Source: Bog-756 sp050014755 (GTDB lineage: Bacteria; Actinomycetota; Acidimicrobiia; Acidimicrobiales; RAAP-2). Taken from it: a DNA stretch of 29,257 bases. The stretch lies in assembly GCA_050014755.1 (NCBI GenBank), contig JBEKCS010000046.1:1-29257 (forward strand), given 5' to 3'. Shown here in pieces: positions 1-8,041 of this stretch. The position numbers were made by a program, and so were the translations under genes. The notes beneath the pieces were generated by a model that was not told the origin of the DNA, ran no database searches, and was given only the letters and a program-made list of their open reading frames with translations. Position 1 is the first letter of the stretch, and each line of letters opens with the position of its first letter.

Positions 1-897
1 CCGGTCATGGAGGGCGTCTTCTGGCGGTCGCTCAAGGCGGCCGGCCCGGCCATCGCCTGTCTGGGGGCCACCGTCGTGGTCGTGGTCGCCGGCACCGTGG
101 TCCCGGCACAGGCTGCGGTGGCGGTGCGGACGACGGCCACCATCCCGATCGGCGAGCGGCAGGCGCTCGACTCCGCCGACGCGTTCACCACCGACCCCAT
201 CCGGTTCCTGCTGGTGGGGGACTCGCTGGCCGTGACCATGGGCCTCGGACTGGTGCGGGGCAGCGTCGCCCACTTCGGGGTGAAGGTGATCAACAAGGGG
301 GTGCTCGGGTGCGACCTCGACGACGTCGACGCGGTGTCGTCCGGTCAGGTGGACATCCCGGTCTCGGCGTGCCGGCACTGGCGGACCCTGTGGTCCGGGG
401 AGGTCGACCGGTACCACCCCGATGTGGTCGGTCTGCTGGCCGGCCGGTGGGACGTCACCGACCACCTGGTGGGCGGCCAGTCGGTCTCCATCGACCAGCC
501 GGCGTGGAACCACCACCTCGAAGCGGAGATGAACCAGGTGGTGGCCGTGCTCTCGGCCCGGGGGGCGAAGGTGGTGCTGTTCACGATGCCCTTCATCGAC
601 CCGCCGGACGAGGAGCCTGACGGCGCGCTCTACCCCGAGAACGAGCCGTCGCGGGTGGACGAGTACAACCAGATCCTCGAACGGGTGGCCGCGCGGCACC
701 CCGGCGAGGTCACCGTGGTCGACCTCAACCGGATCCTCGACCCGGCGGGACGCTTCCAGACGGTGGTGGACGGGATCACCGTGCGGTGGGCGGACGGCAT
801 CCACATCACCAAGGCCGGGGGCCAGTGGGTGGAGCCGGCGGTACTCCCGACGGTCGCCCAGCTCGGACTGGACGCCCGGGCGTCGGGACCGGCCTGA
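1..897 (+). CDS. C-terminal part of an OafA-type acyltransferase-SGNH protein (5' end outside window)
   Basis: The frame is open from base 1, and the first codons (PVMEGVFWRS) align with PVIEGRFWRS in the complete paralogue at 10132-12237. The apparent ATG at 7 is therefore internal. What remains is the last membrane helix (about codons 11-36) followed by an extracytoplasmic SGNH hydrolase-like domain. That domain has the GDS nucleophile block (VGDSLA, near codon 73) and the late DxxH block (DGIH, near codon 266). In this family a ten-helix acyltransferase-3 domain passes an acyl group, usually acetyl, across the membrane, and the SGNH domain transfers it to a surface sugar. The acceptor here is unknown. 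Confidence is high for the domain and moderate for O-acetylation of a surface polymer. Confidence 0.88.
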   Translation, partial: PVMEGVFWRSLKAAGPAIACLGATVVVVVAGTVVPAQAAVAVRTTATIPIGERQALDSADAFTTDPIRFLLVGDSLAVTMGLGLVRGSVAHFGVKVINKGVLGCDLDDVDAVSSGQVDIPVSACRHWRTLWSGEVDRYHPDVVGLLAGRWDVTDHLVGGQSVSIDQPAWNHHLEAEMNQVVAVLSARGAKVVLFTMPFIDPPDEEPDGALYPENEPSRVDEYNQILERVAARHPGEVTVVDLNRILDPAGRFQTVVDGITVRWADGIHITKAGGQWVEPAVLPTVAQLGLDARASGPA

Positions 898-923
898 CCG
901 CCGTGTGACCGGTGGGCCTCGCG

Positions 924-941
924 GCCGGCCGGTGGGCCGGC
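924..941. terminator. GC-rich hairpin between convergent genes
   Basis: GCCGGCC (924-930), loop GGTG and GGCCGGC (935-941) form a perfect 7-bp stem 27 bases after the acyltransferase stop. There is no T-run. It could end transcription from either side of this convergent gap. The rest of 898-1092 shows no gene. Confidence 0.3.
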
Positions 942-1092
942 GCTTCGCACCGGAGCGGGACGGCGGGCCTGCGAGGGGACAGGGTGCCCAGTCCGGAGCT
1001 CAGGTGGCGGGACCTTCGCTCGACGGACCGAGCAACACCACCCTACGCGCCGGTCGCACGCGAGCAGCCGGGTCCTTCGGCTCGGGCCTACG

Positions 1093-1725
1093 TCAGTGCG
1101 CCGTTGCCACGCCGATGAGCCAGGGGAAGCACGGATGGACACTGACCTCGGCGAACGATCGTTGCAGCAGGCGACCGAGCGACGACGGCCGGAACTGCTG
1201 GACGTGCTCCGGATTGTTGCCCCACCGGCCGAGGTCCTTTCCCCGACAGAGGTTCCCCAGCCGGAAGTACGGCTCCCACGGGACGGAGACGACACAGCGC
1301 CCCGCGCAGATGCGGGACAGTTCGGCGACCGCCCGTTCCGGGGCGACGAGATGTTCGAGGACCTCGAGGCAGGTGACCACATCGGCGCTGGCATCGGTGA
1401 AGGGGAGCATCCCGGCGTCGGCCCGGATGCCGCTCGCAGTCGGAAGCCGCCGGAGGGCCGTGGCCAGCTTGTCGGCCCGGTACTCCACGCCGATGAGCGA
1501 GCCGGCATCGATCCGCATGGCCTCAGCCGCCAGGCCTTCGCCGATGCCCACGTCGACCCAGACCCCGGTCGTCGAGCCCACCTCCAGACGGAGTTGGTGC
1601 AGCAGCCGAGCGATCAGCTTCTTCACCACGACGTTGCCGCTGTTGTACTTTGCCTCGTCCTCCCCTGCCGTCTCTACCGAGGCACCGGGCGGCAATCCGA
1701 TGGCCTGTCCACCCGTTGACGTCAT
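1093..1725 (-). CDS. Class I SAM-dependent methyltransferase
   Basis: A 210-residue protein with the Rossmann methyltransferase signature. Motif I is VDVGIGEG near residue 57, an acidic residue follows at the end of strand 2 (GVEYRAD), and the post-motif region reads ADAGMLPF...DVVTCLEVLEHL, as in the Methyltransf_11 family. It probably transfers a methyl group from S-adenosylmethionine to a small molecule or sugar intermediate; the substrate cannot be read from the sequence. It lies 9 bases downstream of the YfhO-like gene on the same strand, so the two are probably co-transcribed and the substrate may belong to the same envelope glycan. A TAGCAT box overlaps the YfhO stop 6 bases before the ATG and could also give a leaderless transcript. 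Confidence 0.88.
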   Translation of the reverse strand: MTSTGGQAIGLPPGASVETAGEDEAKYNSGNVVVKKLIARLLHQLRLEVGSTTGVWVDVGIGEGLAAEAMRIDAGSLIGVEYRADKLATALRRLPTASGIRADAGMLPFTDASADVVTCLEVLEHLVAPERAVAELSRICAGRCVVSVPWEPYFRLGNLCRGKDLGRWGNNPEHVQQFRPSSLGRLLQRSFAEVSVHPCFPWLIGVATAH

Positions 1726-1731
1726 GCCCGC

Positions 1732-1737
1732 ATGCTA
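1732..1737 (-). promoter_or_regulatory. Candidate -10 box of a leaderless promoter (methyltransferase)
   Basis: TAGCAT on the minus strand lies 6 bases before the ATG at 1725. It includes the TAG stop of the upstream gene, so chance is more likely here than at the other sites of this type. Confidence 0.35.
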
Positions 1738-4125
1738 ACGGGGGGCCGCGGCAGGAATGGAGGAGCCGGCGGAGGGGGCATCCGGCACCGGGTCGTCGCG
1801 GGAGGCCACCAAGCGTCGCCTGGTGACCAGCCCGGCACTGCCCAGGCCGATCACGGCCACGATGGCGAGCACGATGCCCTCGGTGAAGCGCTTGGGCCAG
1901 TAGGTCAGTTCGATCACATGTCGACCCGGGGGTAGGCGCGCCTGCAGCATCCAGGAGAGATATGTGGCCGTGGCCAAAGGCCTGCCGTCGATGGTGGCGC
2001 TCCAACCCGGCAGAGCCGTCAACCGCAATCGAAGGATCTCGGGCGAGGTGGAGTCAGTGACGATCCGGACCTGTGACGGGCTCGGTGTCTCCACGGGAAC
2101 AGCCGTCCCGGATGCATCGACGGACGGCCAGGCGGACGGGCCGATCGTCGGCACCAGCGTCGCCGTGGCCGCGCCGGGGATGCGATAGAGATCCTCGTTC
2201 CCCACCCGGGTATCGAAGACGGCTCCGGAGGGGCCGGGATGACCGGACTGCTCGAGCACGTAGGACACCCCGTAGCGGCGAGCCACGGCGGCCCGGGTGA
2301 TGCTGGGTGCGAAGTCGTAGACCTCCTCCACACCGGTTGGCGTTCCGTTGTACCGCACCCAGTCGCTGAAGAACGATTGGGGAGCGATCGGGTCGTACTC
2401 GGCGAACTCGCGGATCCCGTAGTCGACGTTCGAATCAGGAGCCAGTCCCAGGCCCAGTCCTCCGTTCCTCCCGACGCCGAGACCGACCAGCGACGGACCG
2501 ACCGCCCGTTGCAGCGCGGCGACGGCCGGTGTCGGCTGGAAGGGTGTGGAGCTCGACCCGAACACCGGTCCGTCGGCGACCACCAGGTACACGGTCTGGA
2601 GCACGAGGAGCGAACCACCCACCCCGATGGCCAGCCGGCGCCAGCGCATCGGGTCGCCCGCCGCACCGTCGGCCCTGCGGTAGTGCAGCACCAACCAGCC
2701 GAAAACGAGTAGACCCACCCCCGTCAGGATGGACGGCCAGACGAAACTCCAGGCCCGTACGTGGGCAGCGTAGCCCGGAAGGCTCCCCCTCCCGAAGAGC
2801 CAGAGGAGGCCGATCACCACGGCGAGTGCACTGAATCCACTGAACGCCCACCAGGCGGTCCGTCGTCGCTCCTCCTGCCGGATCACGACGTCGAGCCCGA
2901 TGGCCCCGAGCATGGCCACGAGGAAGGCCAATGGGATCAGCGATCGAGACCACCACGAGTGCCCGACGAGGGGAAGGGCGTTGAGCACCTGCTCCACCGG
3001 GAGCAGGACGCTGGCCCCGATGGCGACGATCGCGGCAGCCGCCAGCCCGAGGACCACCGGACGACGCCAACGGATGGCCACCGCAACGACGGCCAGCACG
3101 ACGGCGATGGCACCTACGTACGCCCACTGTGTCGGGAAGAACCCCTGTCCGTTGAGGTAGCTGCCGGCCAGGGGCTGTCCCCAGAAGCTCTGGAAGACCA
3201 GACCGAGCACCTGGCTCTTCGGGTCTGGGACTGCGTACGGGGAGACGTTCCGGACGGAGATGGCCGCCAACTGCAGCCCGGGGAGCACCAGCGGTCCGGC
3301 CAGCGCCACCCCTGCCACCGTGGCCACCGCCAGGTCGACCACCGGTCGTCGGATGGGTCCGCTGTCGTGGAATTCGGCCATGCGGCAGATCAGCACGACG
3401 GCCACGAAGACGACCAGGGCCAGGACGATCAGGATCTCGATCTGCGGGTTCCCGGCCAGGATGGAGAAGGCCAACGACACCGCCAGCAGGACGACCGCGA
3501 GGTACCGGTGCCTGCCGTACAAGAGCAGTACGACGGCGGCGAACTGCCATCCGGCCCAGGACATCACCGAGGTGTCGGGAAGTCCCAGATAGCCGAAGAA
3601 GGGCCCGCTCAGAACCCAGGTCGTCGCGGCGAACGTGCAGGCGATCGGGTGCAGCCGCAGGACCCGTCCGAAGAAGTACGCACCGGTGCCACCGACGACG
3701 AACGAGACCGCGATCTGGACCCAGTAGATGATGCGGAGCGGCGTGAGATAGCTCACCAACGCCGGGAGGCTGAACGCGCCCGATCCCCAGTTGAAGGCCA
3801 ACGGCATGCCGTTGACTTCGTAGGTGTTCCACAGCGGGAGGTGGCCGTGGTGGACTTGCGTCCAGGCCATGGTGATCCAGGGGACCACCTCGTCGGTCTG
3901 GTCCCCGACGGCCCCGTTGTGGACGATCACGCCGGGCCTGGCCGTCAGACCGTACCTGGCCAGGAGGTCGAAGGACCCGAAGTAGGAACCGTGGACAAGG
4001 GTCGGCACCAGCGCCACACAGGCCGCCACCAGTACCCACGCCACCCCGACGACATCGAGCCATCGGGGGTACTCACGGACGGCAGCAGAGGACTCCATGG
4101 CCGCCGCAGATTCGTTGTCGACCAC
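1735..4125 (-). CDS. YfhO-family polytopic membrane glycosyltransferase (GT-C type)
   Basis: About 796 residues with many hydrophobic helices and a large extracytoplasmic C-terminal part. The first long loop resembles YfhO proteins (FDLLARYG..., then DEVVPWITMAW and LPLWNTYEVNGMPL). In Bacillus and Listeria, YfhO proteins are the outer-face transferases of three-component systems: a CsbB-like GT2 makes an undecaprenyl-phosphate sugar, a GtrA-type protein flips it, and YfhO puts the sugar on a cell-wall polymer. Here a GT2 and a flippase-like gene start 146 bases away on the other strand, which supports the same role. The start is uncertain. GTG at 4125 follows six G's at a short 4-base spacing and a TAGCGT box at 4163-4168. 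ATG at 4098 is the alternative. The frame stays open further upstream, but that stretch looks non-coding. Confidence 0.85.
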   Translation of the reverse strand: MVDNESAAAMESSAAVREYPRWLDVVGVAWVLVAACVALVPTLVHGSYFGSFDLLARYGLTARPGVIVHNGAVGDQTDEVVPWITMAWTQVHHGHLPLWNTYEVNGMPLAFNWGSGAFSLPALVSYLTPLRIIYWVQIAVSFVVGGTGAYFFGRVLRLHPIACTFAATTWVLSGPFFGYLGLPDTSVMSWAGWQFAAVVLLLYGRHRYLAVVLLAVSLAFSILAGNPQIEILIVLALVVFVAVVLICRMAEFHDSGPIRRPVVDLAVATVAGVALAGPLVLPGLQLAAISVRNVSPYAVPDPKSQVLGLVFQSFWGQPLAGSYLNGQGFFPTQWAYVGAIAVVLAVVAVAIRWRRPVVLGLAAAAIVAIGASVLLPVEQVLNALPLVGHSWWSRSLIPLAFLVAMLGAIGLDVVIRQEERRRTAWWAFSGFSALAVVIGLLWLFGRGSLPGYAAHVRAWSFVWPSILTGVGLLVFGWLVLHYRRADGAAGDPMRWRRLAIGVGGSLLVLQTVYLVVADGPVFGSSSTPFQPTPAVAALQRAVGPSLVGLGVGRNGGLGLGLAPDSNVDYGIREFAEYDPIAPQSFFSDWVRYNGTPTGVEEVYDFAPSITRAAVARRYGVSYVLEQSGHPGPSGAVFDTRVGNEDLYRIPGAATATLVPTIGPSAWPSVDASGTAVPVETPSPSQVRIVTDSTSPEILRLRLTALPGWSATIDGRPLATATYLSWMLQARLPPGRHVIELTYWPKRFTEGIVLAIVAVIGLGSAGLVTRRRLVASRDDPVPDAPSAGSSIPAAAPR

Positions 4126-4162
4126 TGGACCCCCCGCATGCCGCCCCGCCTGAGATGCGCCG

Positions 4163-4168
4163 ACGCTA
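4163..4168 (-). promoter_or_regulatory. Candidate -10 box for the YfhO gene
   Basis: TAGCGT on the minus strand predicts a transcript starting near 4156, leaving a leader of about 31 bases before GTG 4125. It faces the divergent promoter at 4260-4265. Confidence 0.3.
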
Positions 4169-4259
4169 GTGGGCGACGTCGGAACTGGCAATGCGCGGCT
4201 GCCCGGTCGTGCGCGCATGCGGTCCTGTTCACACCGGGATCGGACGAAAACCCGTCGTG

Positions 4260-4265
4260 TACGAT
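4260..4265 (+). promoter_or_regulatory. Candidate -10 box of a leaderless promoter (flippase-like gene)
   Basis: TACGAT is followed by exactly 6 bases (CGGGCG) and then the GTG start at 4272. No Shine-Dalgarno sequence is present. Confidence 0.5.
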
Positions 4266-4271
4266 CGGGCG

Positions 4272-5246
4272 GTGACGGATAATGGCCGGGCAGACCAGGA
4301 AGCGTCGCCCGCCAACAGCAGGAACACACTGGTCGTACGGGTGGTGTCGTTGCTGTTCGTCGTGCTCTGCGTCGCGTTCGTCGTCCACCTGTTGACGAAG
4401 GACTGGTCGGCAACCGTCGACGCGCTGCGGCATGCCCGTCTGTGGTGGTTGGTGCCGGCGATCGTGTGTGCCTTCGCCGGGATGGTGATCCTGGCCTGGC
4501 GGTGGAGGGCCGCAATCATCGCCGTGGGAGGCAGACCGAGCGGCCATCACCGGGTGATCAGTGCCTTCTTCGTGGGCGAAGCGGGGAAGTACATTCCCGG
4601 GGCCGTCTGGGCCATGCTCGGACGGAGCGAACTCGCCCGGCGAGAAGGACACGAGCGGTCGATCGCGTACTCGAGTGTGGCCCTGTCGGTCATCGGGTGC
4701 TACCTGGCTGCTGCGTTCACGGCTCTGGTGTTGGCTGCCGTGGCCCTTGTCGGGGGCTCCATCAACATGCCCTGGTGGCCCGTTGCCGTGGTGGCGGTGG
4801 TCGGCCTTGCCGCCATCCATCCTGCGGTGAGCAGACGGATCCTGGCCCTGGTCAGCCGGATACTGGGGCGCTCCCTGGAGCTGGACATCCCGAGTTGGTC
4901 GACCTGTCTTCGTCTCACCGGGTCCTACATTCCGGTGTGGCTGTTCATCGCTGCCGCCACCACGTTCGTCACCGAGTCGCTCGTATCCCATCCGCCGATC
5001 GCACGCGTTGCCATGGCCGCCGTGATCAGCTGGATCGTCGGATTCATCACGCCGTCCCCCGGCGGGCTCGGGGTCCGCGAAGCAGTGTTCGTGGCCGTGG
5101 CCGGCGTAGCTGCAGGTCCGGCCGCGGCCGTCGCCATCCTGGCCCGGGTGCTCTTTGTCCTTGCTGACTCTTTGGGCGCCGGGGTAGGTTGGCTGGTACT
5201 TCGGTACACCGAGCCTGAGGGCACGTTGGCAACAAGGGGGCGGTGA
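4272..5246 (+). CDS. Flippase-like integral membrane protein (LPG_synthase_TM / UPF0104 family)
   Basis: 324 residues with about eight hydrophobic helices. Two family motifs are visible: GEAGKYIPGAVW around residues 100-111, and FITPSPGGLGVREAVF around residues 257-272. This family covers the membrane half of lysyl-phosphatidylglycerol synthases and AglD/YbhN-type proteins, which are proposed to move or use polyprenyl-linked lipids. No soluble lysyl-transferase domain is present, so this is not a full MprF. The next gene, a polyprenyl-phosphate sugar synthase, overlaps it by 4 bases, and a YfhO-type transferase is divergent. I infer that it flips the sugar-lipid, taking the place of GtrA. GTG 4272 is preferred because of the TACGAT box and because no in-frame ATG lies nearby; the longer open frame runs through the divergent promoter region. 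Confidence 0.85.
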   Translation: MTDNGRADQEASPANSRNTLVVRVVSLLFVVLCVAFVVHLLTKDWSATVDALRHARLWWLVPAIVCAFAGMVILAWRWRAAIIAVGGRPSGHHRVISAFFVGEAGKYIPGAVWAMLGRSELARREGHERSIAYSSVALSVIGCYLAAAFTALVLAAVALVGGSINMPWWPVAVVAVVGLAAIHPAVSRRILALVSRILGRSLELDIPSWSTCLRLTGSYIPVWLFIAAATTFVTESLVSHPPIARVAMAAVISWIVGFITPSPGGLGVREAVFVAVAGVAAGPAAAVAILARVLFVLADSLGAGVGWLVLRYTEPEGTLATRGR

Positions 5247-6367
5247 ACGACGTGAGCAGTGATCCGACTACCCCGCTGGACGTGGATCATGTGATCTCGG
5301 TGGCCATCGAGGACGGGGACGCCCGGCCCCTGTCGATCTCGATGGTGATCCCGGCCCTCAACGAGGCCGAAAACCTGATGGAGACCGTTCCCCAGGCGAT
5401 CGCGGTACTCGAATCCATGGACGTGGAGTACGAGGTCCTGGTCGTCGACGACGGGAGCACAGACGGCACCCCGAAGGTGATGCGGGCACTATGCGCCGAC
5501 TTCCCCCAGCTGCGCAGCATCCGCCTGCGTCGCAATGCGGGCAAGTCCGCCGCCCTCGCCATCGGTTTCGATCTGGCACGGAACGACATCTTCGTGATGA
5601 TGGACGCCGACGGCCAGGATGAACCTCGTGAGATCCCCAAGCTGGTGGCCAAGCTCGACGAGGGATTCGACCTGGTCACCGGTCGCCGGGCCACCCGACA
5701 GGACCGGTTTCTGAAGCGGCACACCTCCCGGCTCTACAACGCCACGACGGCCTGGGTGAGCGGCGTGCCGATGCACGACTTCAACAGTGGGTTGAAGGTG
5801 CTCCGCCGTGAGGTGGCCGAGACGGTGGACCTGTACGGGGAGCTCCACCGGTACCTTCCGGTCCTCGCCTCCTGGTCGGGCTTTTCGGTCACCGAGGTCG
5901 AGGTCGAGCACCATCCGCGGTTGCACGGCACGACCAAGTACGGGATCGCCCGGTTCTGGAGAGGATTCTTCGATCTGGCCACCGTCAAATTCATCACCTC
6001 CTACAACCGGCGACCCTTCCATCTCTTCGGTGGCTTCGGATTCCTCTCGGCAGTGGTCGGAACGGGTTTGCTGATCTGGATGCTGATCCGGCATCTGATG
6101 GGTCTCCCCGTCGGAAACCACCCCGCCCTCATCACCGGGGTGCTCTTCGAGGTCGTCGCCGTCCAGCTCCTGTCGTTCGGCCTGCTCGGCGAACTGATCG
6201 TGTACCTGAACATGCGCCGTGGAGGCGACACGCCGTCACCGGTGGAGGTGACCGCTCTGGTGGTGGAGACGAATCCGACCCCTGTGCGTACCCAGCCCGA
6301 TGCTCGCCCGCGGGCTCGGGTCGATGGCGAGTTCCTCGAAGGTTCCCTGGAGAGCGCCCTGGAGTGA
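5243..6367 (+). CDS. GT2 polyprenyl-phosphate sugar synthase with two C-terminal helices (CsbB/GtrB/DPM-like)
   Basis: 374 residues. The GT-A domain (about residues 30-260) shows VVDDGSTDGT, the metal-binding DAD (MMDADGQDEP), DFNSGLKVLRR and HHPRLHGTTKYG, the pattern of dolichol- or undecaprenyl-phosphate sugar synthases. Two membrane helices follow (about residues 257-285 and 293-325), as in GtrB and CsbB. It should transfer a hexose or HexNAc from a nucleotide sugar to a polyprenyl phosphate on the inner membrane face. The GTG start overlaps the upstream stop (GTGA), so translation is probably coupled to the flippase-like gene. The C-terminal 45 residues are polar and of unknown role. The sugar cannot be told from the sequence. 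Confidence 0.9.
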   Translation: MNDVSSDPTTPLDVDHVISVAIEDGDARPLSISMVIPALNEAENLMETVPQAIAVLESMDVEYEVLVVDDGSTDGTPKVMRALCADFPQLRSIRLRRNAGKSAALAIGFDLARNDIFVMMDADGQDEPREIPKLVAKLDEGFDLVTGRRATRQDRFLKRHTSRLYNATTAWVSGVPMHDFNSGLKVLRREVAETVDLYGELHRYLPVLASWSGFSVTEVEVEHHPRLHGTTKYGIARFWRGFFDLATVKFITSYNRRPFHLFGGFGFLSAVVGTGLLIWMLIRHLMGLPVGNHPALITGVLFEVVAVQLLSFGLLGELIVYLNMRRGGDTPSPVEVTALVVETNPTPVRTQPDARPRARVDGEFLEGSLESALE

Positions 6368-6386
6368 GGGACGCTACGCGCCGCGG

Positions 6387-7997
6387 CTAGCGATCGACGG
6401 CTACTCGGGCGAGGCGTCTCCGCTGCCACCGTTCCCATCCGGCGCGAATGACGGCAGTGACCACGATCACGGCCAGGATCGTCGGCACCGGGCCGAGTTC
6501 GGACCGGAACCGTTCGTTTTCGCCGATCTCGATCAGCGAGCCGGTGGCGAAGGCATACGTGGTGGTCCACCAGAGCACACCCAGCGTGGCGGCCAGGGCC
6601 GGGTCGCTGCGCCGCCGTCGCCATGCCAGGACGGGCACCCCGATGACGGCCAACGCGTAGACGGCCATGGCCTGGCCGGACAGCCAGGCCGGGCGGTGCC
6701 ACCCGCGGGAGAACACCACGAACCCGGGCGCGGGGTCCTGGACCGGTTGCCATTCGACGACGCGGTCGTAGGCCCGGGCGTAGGTGCGCACCGACGGCCA
6801 GTTGATCGAGTCGGTGAAGTTCTGGTCGGTCCCCACCATCCACACCCCGACGGCGTTGAGGACGTCGTCGGCGTACTCGTGGGGGTGGGCCCGGATCCAC
6901 ACCAGGTCGTCGTGCAGGTACATCGAGGACACGGTGATGTAGAGCGGATTGTTGAAGTTGGTCGCCCCATCGGACTTGTACAGCTCCCCTACTGCGGCAA
7001 CCGGGTTCGGTACGGCCCGCACGTATCTCGGCGAGTAGACCTGAGGGCCGGCGAAGGGTGGGATGGACGCCACCGCGTTCATCCGCCCCTGGCGCTGCAG
7101 CTGGGCGATCTGGTCGGCGGGCGCCCGGTACAGGATGGAGCGGGCCAGGTTCATGCCCAGCCAGCTGCTCGTCGTCGTGGTGCCGAAGAGGACGTAGTCC
7201 TTCACCGTCCATGTGGCCAGGAGGATCACCGGCACCGCGGCTACGGCCAGCACCGTGCGCCACCGGTGGCGCAGGGCGACGAGCACGATCACCCCGGCGA
7301 GGAGGAACCACTCGACCTGGTAGGTGCTGTCGACCAACACGATCGCCGCGTAGGCGGCGAAGAACCCGAAGCCGAAACGGGCACGGGCCGTGCGCAGGAA
7401 CCGGATCAGGCACCACGCCGCCAGCGTCCCGAAGGCCGCTGCCGGGTAGGCGTAGTTGAGCCAGTTCTCGTAGAGGAGGTAGGCCGGGGACGCCACGACG
7501 CACACCAGGGTGACGGTCAGCGCGGCCCACCGGGGCACCCGCAGCTCGACCATGACCAGGTAGGCGCAGAGCACCATGGTCAACCCGAGGGCGAGGACGC
7601 ATGCGACCTCGACCGGACGCCGCGCCCCGCCGGGCAGCTTGAGGAGGAAGCCGCAGTACAGGTTGAACAGCGGCGGTTGGCTGTTCAGGTGCCAGACGCT
7701 GGTGACCAGGTCGTCCTTCAGCAGCCGGACGTCGAGCAGCTGCCACATGTCGGTGAGCGGCGTGCCCCGGATGACGCTGTCGTCATAGCGGACGCCGGCC
7801 ACCGCGCCGGCGATCCGCGACAGCGCGTAGGCCGCCACCAGCACCGCCACCGGCACTCCGGGACGGGCGTCGAGGCCCCGGAGCCGCTCCGACGATCCGT
7901 CGTCGGTCGGATCGACGACCGGCCCGGGGACTTCGAGCGGGTCCCGGACGGCCGTGCCCGTGCCCGGGTCGGTGGCGGGGGGACCCGGCGTGGTCAT
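6387..7997 (-). CDS. Polytopic membrane protein, probable GT-C-type glycosyltransferase
   Basis: 536 residues. A polar, proline-rich N-terminus of about 50 residues precedes roughly ten hydrophobic helices. A loop after the first helix reads TPLTDMWQLLD...HLNSQPPLFNLY, with an acidic residue followed by an H...PPL element as seen in GT39/ArnT-like GT-C enzymes. I do not recognise a named family. It could use a polyprenyl-phosphate sugar from the nearby GT2 enzyme, but this is inference. The start at 7997 is chosen because a TACAGT box lies 7 bases upstream. The frame stays open for another 451 codons, but that part runs antiparallel in register under the upstream gene and is not coding. Its stop is 19 bases from the convergent GT2 stop. 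Confidence 0.82.
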   Translation of the reverse strand: MTTPGPPATDPGTGTAVRDPLEVPGPVVDPTDDGSSERLRGLDARPGVPVAVLVAAYALSRIAGAVAGVRYDDSVIRGTPLTDMWQLLDVRLLKDDLVTSVWHLNSQPPLFNLYCGFLLKLPGGARRPVEVACVLALGLTMVLCAYLVMVELRVPRWAALTVTLVCVVASPAYLLYENWLNYAYPAAAFGTLAAWCLIRFLRTARARFGFGFFAAYAAIVLVDSTYQVEWFLLAGVIVLVALRHRWRTVLAVAAVPVILLATWTVKDYVLFGTTTTSSWLGMNLARSILYRAPADQIAQLQRQGRMNAVASIPPFAGPQVYSPRYVRAVPNPVAAVGELYKSDGATNFNNPLYITVSSMYLHDDLVWIRAHPHEYADDVLNAVGVWMVGTDQNFTDSINWPSVRTYARAYDRVVEWQPVQDPAPGFVVFSRGWHRPAWLSGQAMAVYALAVIGVPVLAWRRRRSDPALAATLGVLWWTTTYAFATGSLIEIGENERFRSELGPVPTILAVIVVTAVIRAGWERWQRRRLARVAVDR

Positions 7998-8004
7998 CCC
8001 CGGA

Positions 8005-8010
8005 ACTGTA
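8005..8010 (-). promoter_or_regulatory. Candidate -10 box of a leaderless promoter (second gene of the membrane-protein pair)
   Basis: TACAGT on the minus strand lies 7 bases before ATG 7997, inside the 44-base gap after the upstream gene. It suggests the downstream gene can be transcribed on its own. Confidence 0.45.
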
Positions 8011-8041
8011 GTGAGCGGCCCTGCTTGTCCAGCGCTGCCGC

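Noticed and set aside
898..1092. Possible small gene in the convergent gap
   Set aside because: Open frames exist, but they run into the opposite methyltransferase gene, show no recognisable protein features and have no promoter or ribosome binding site.
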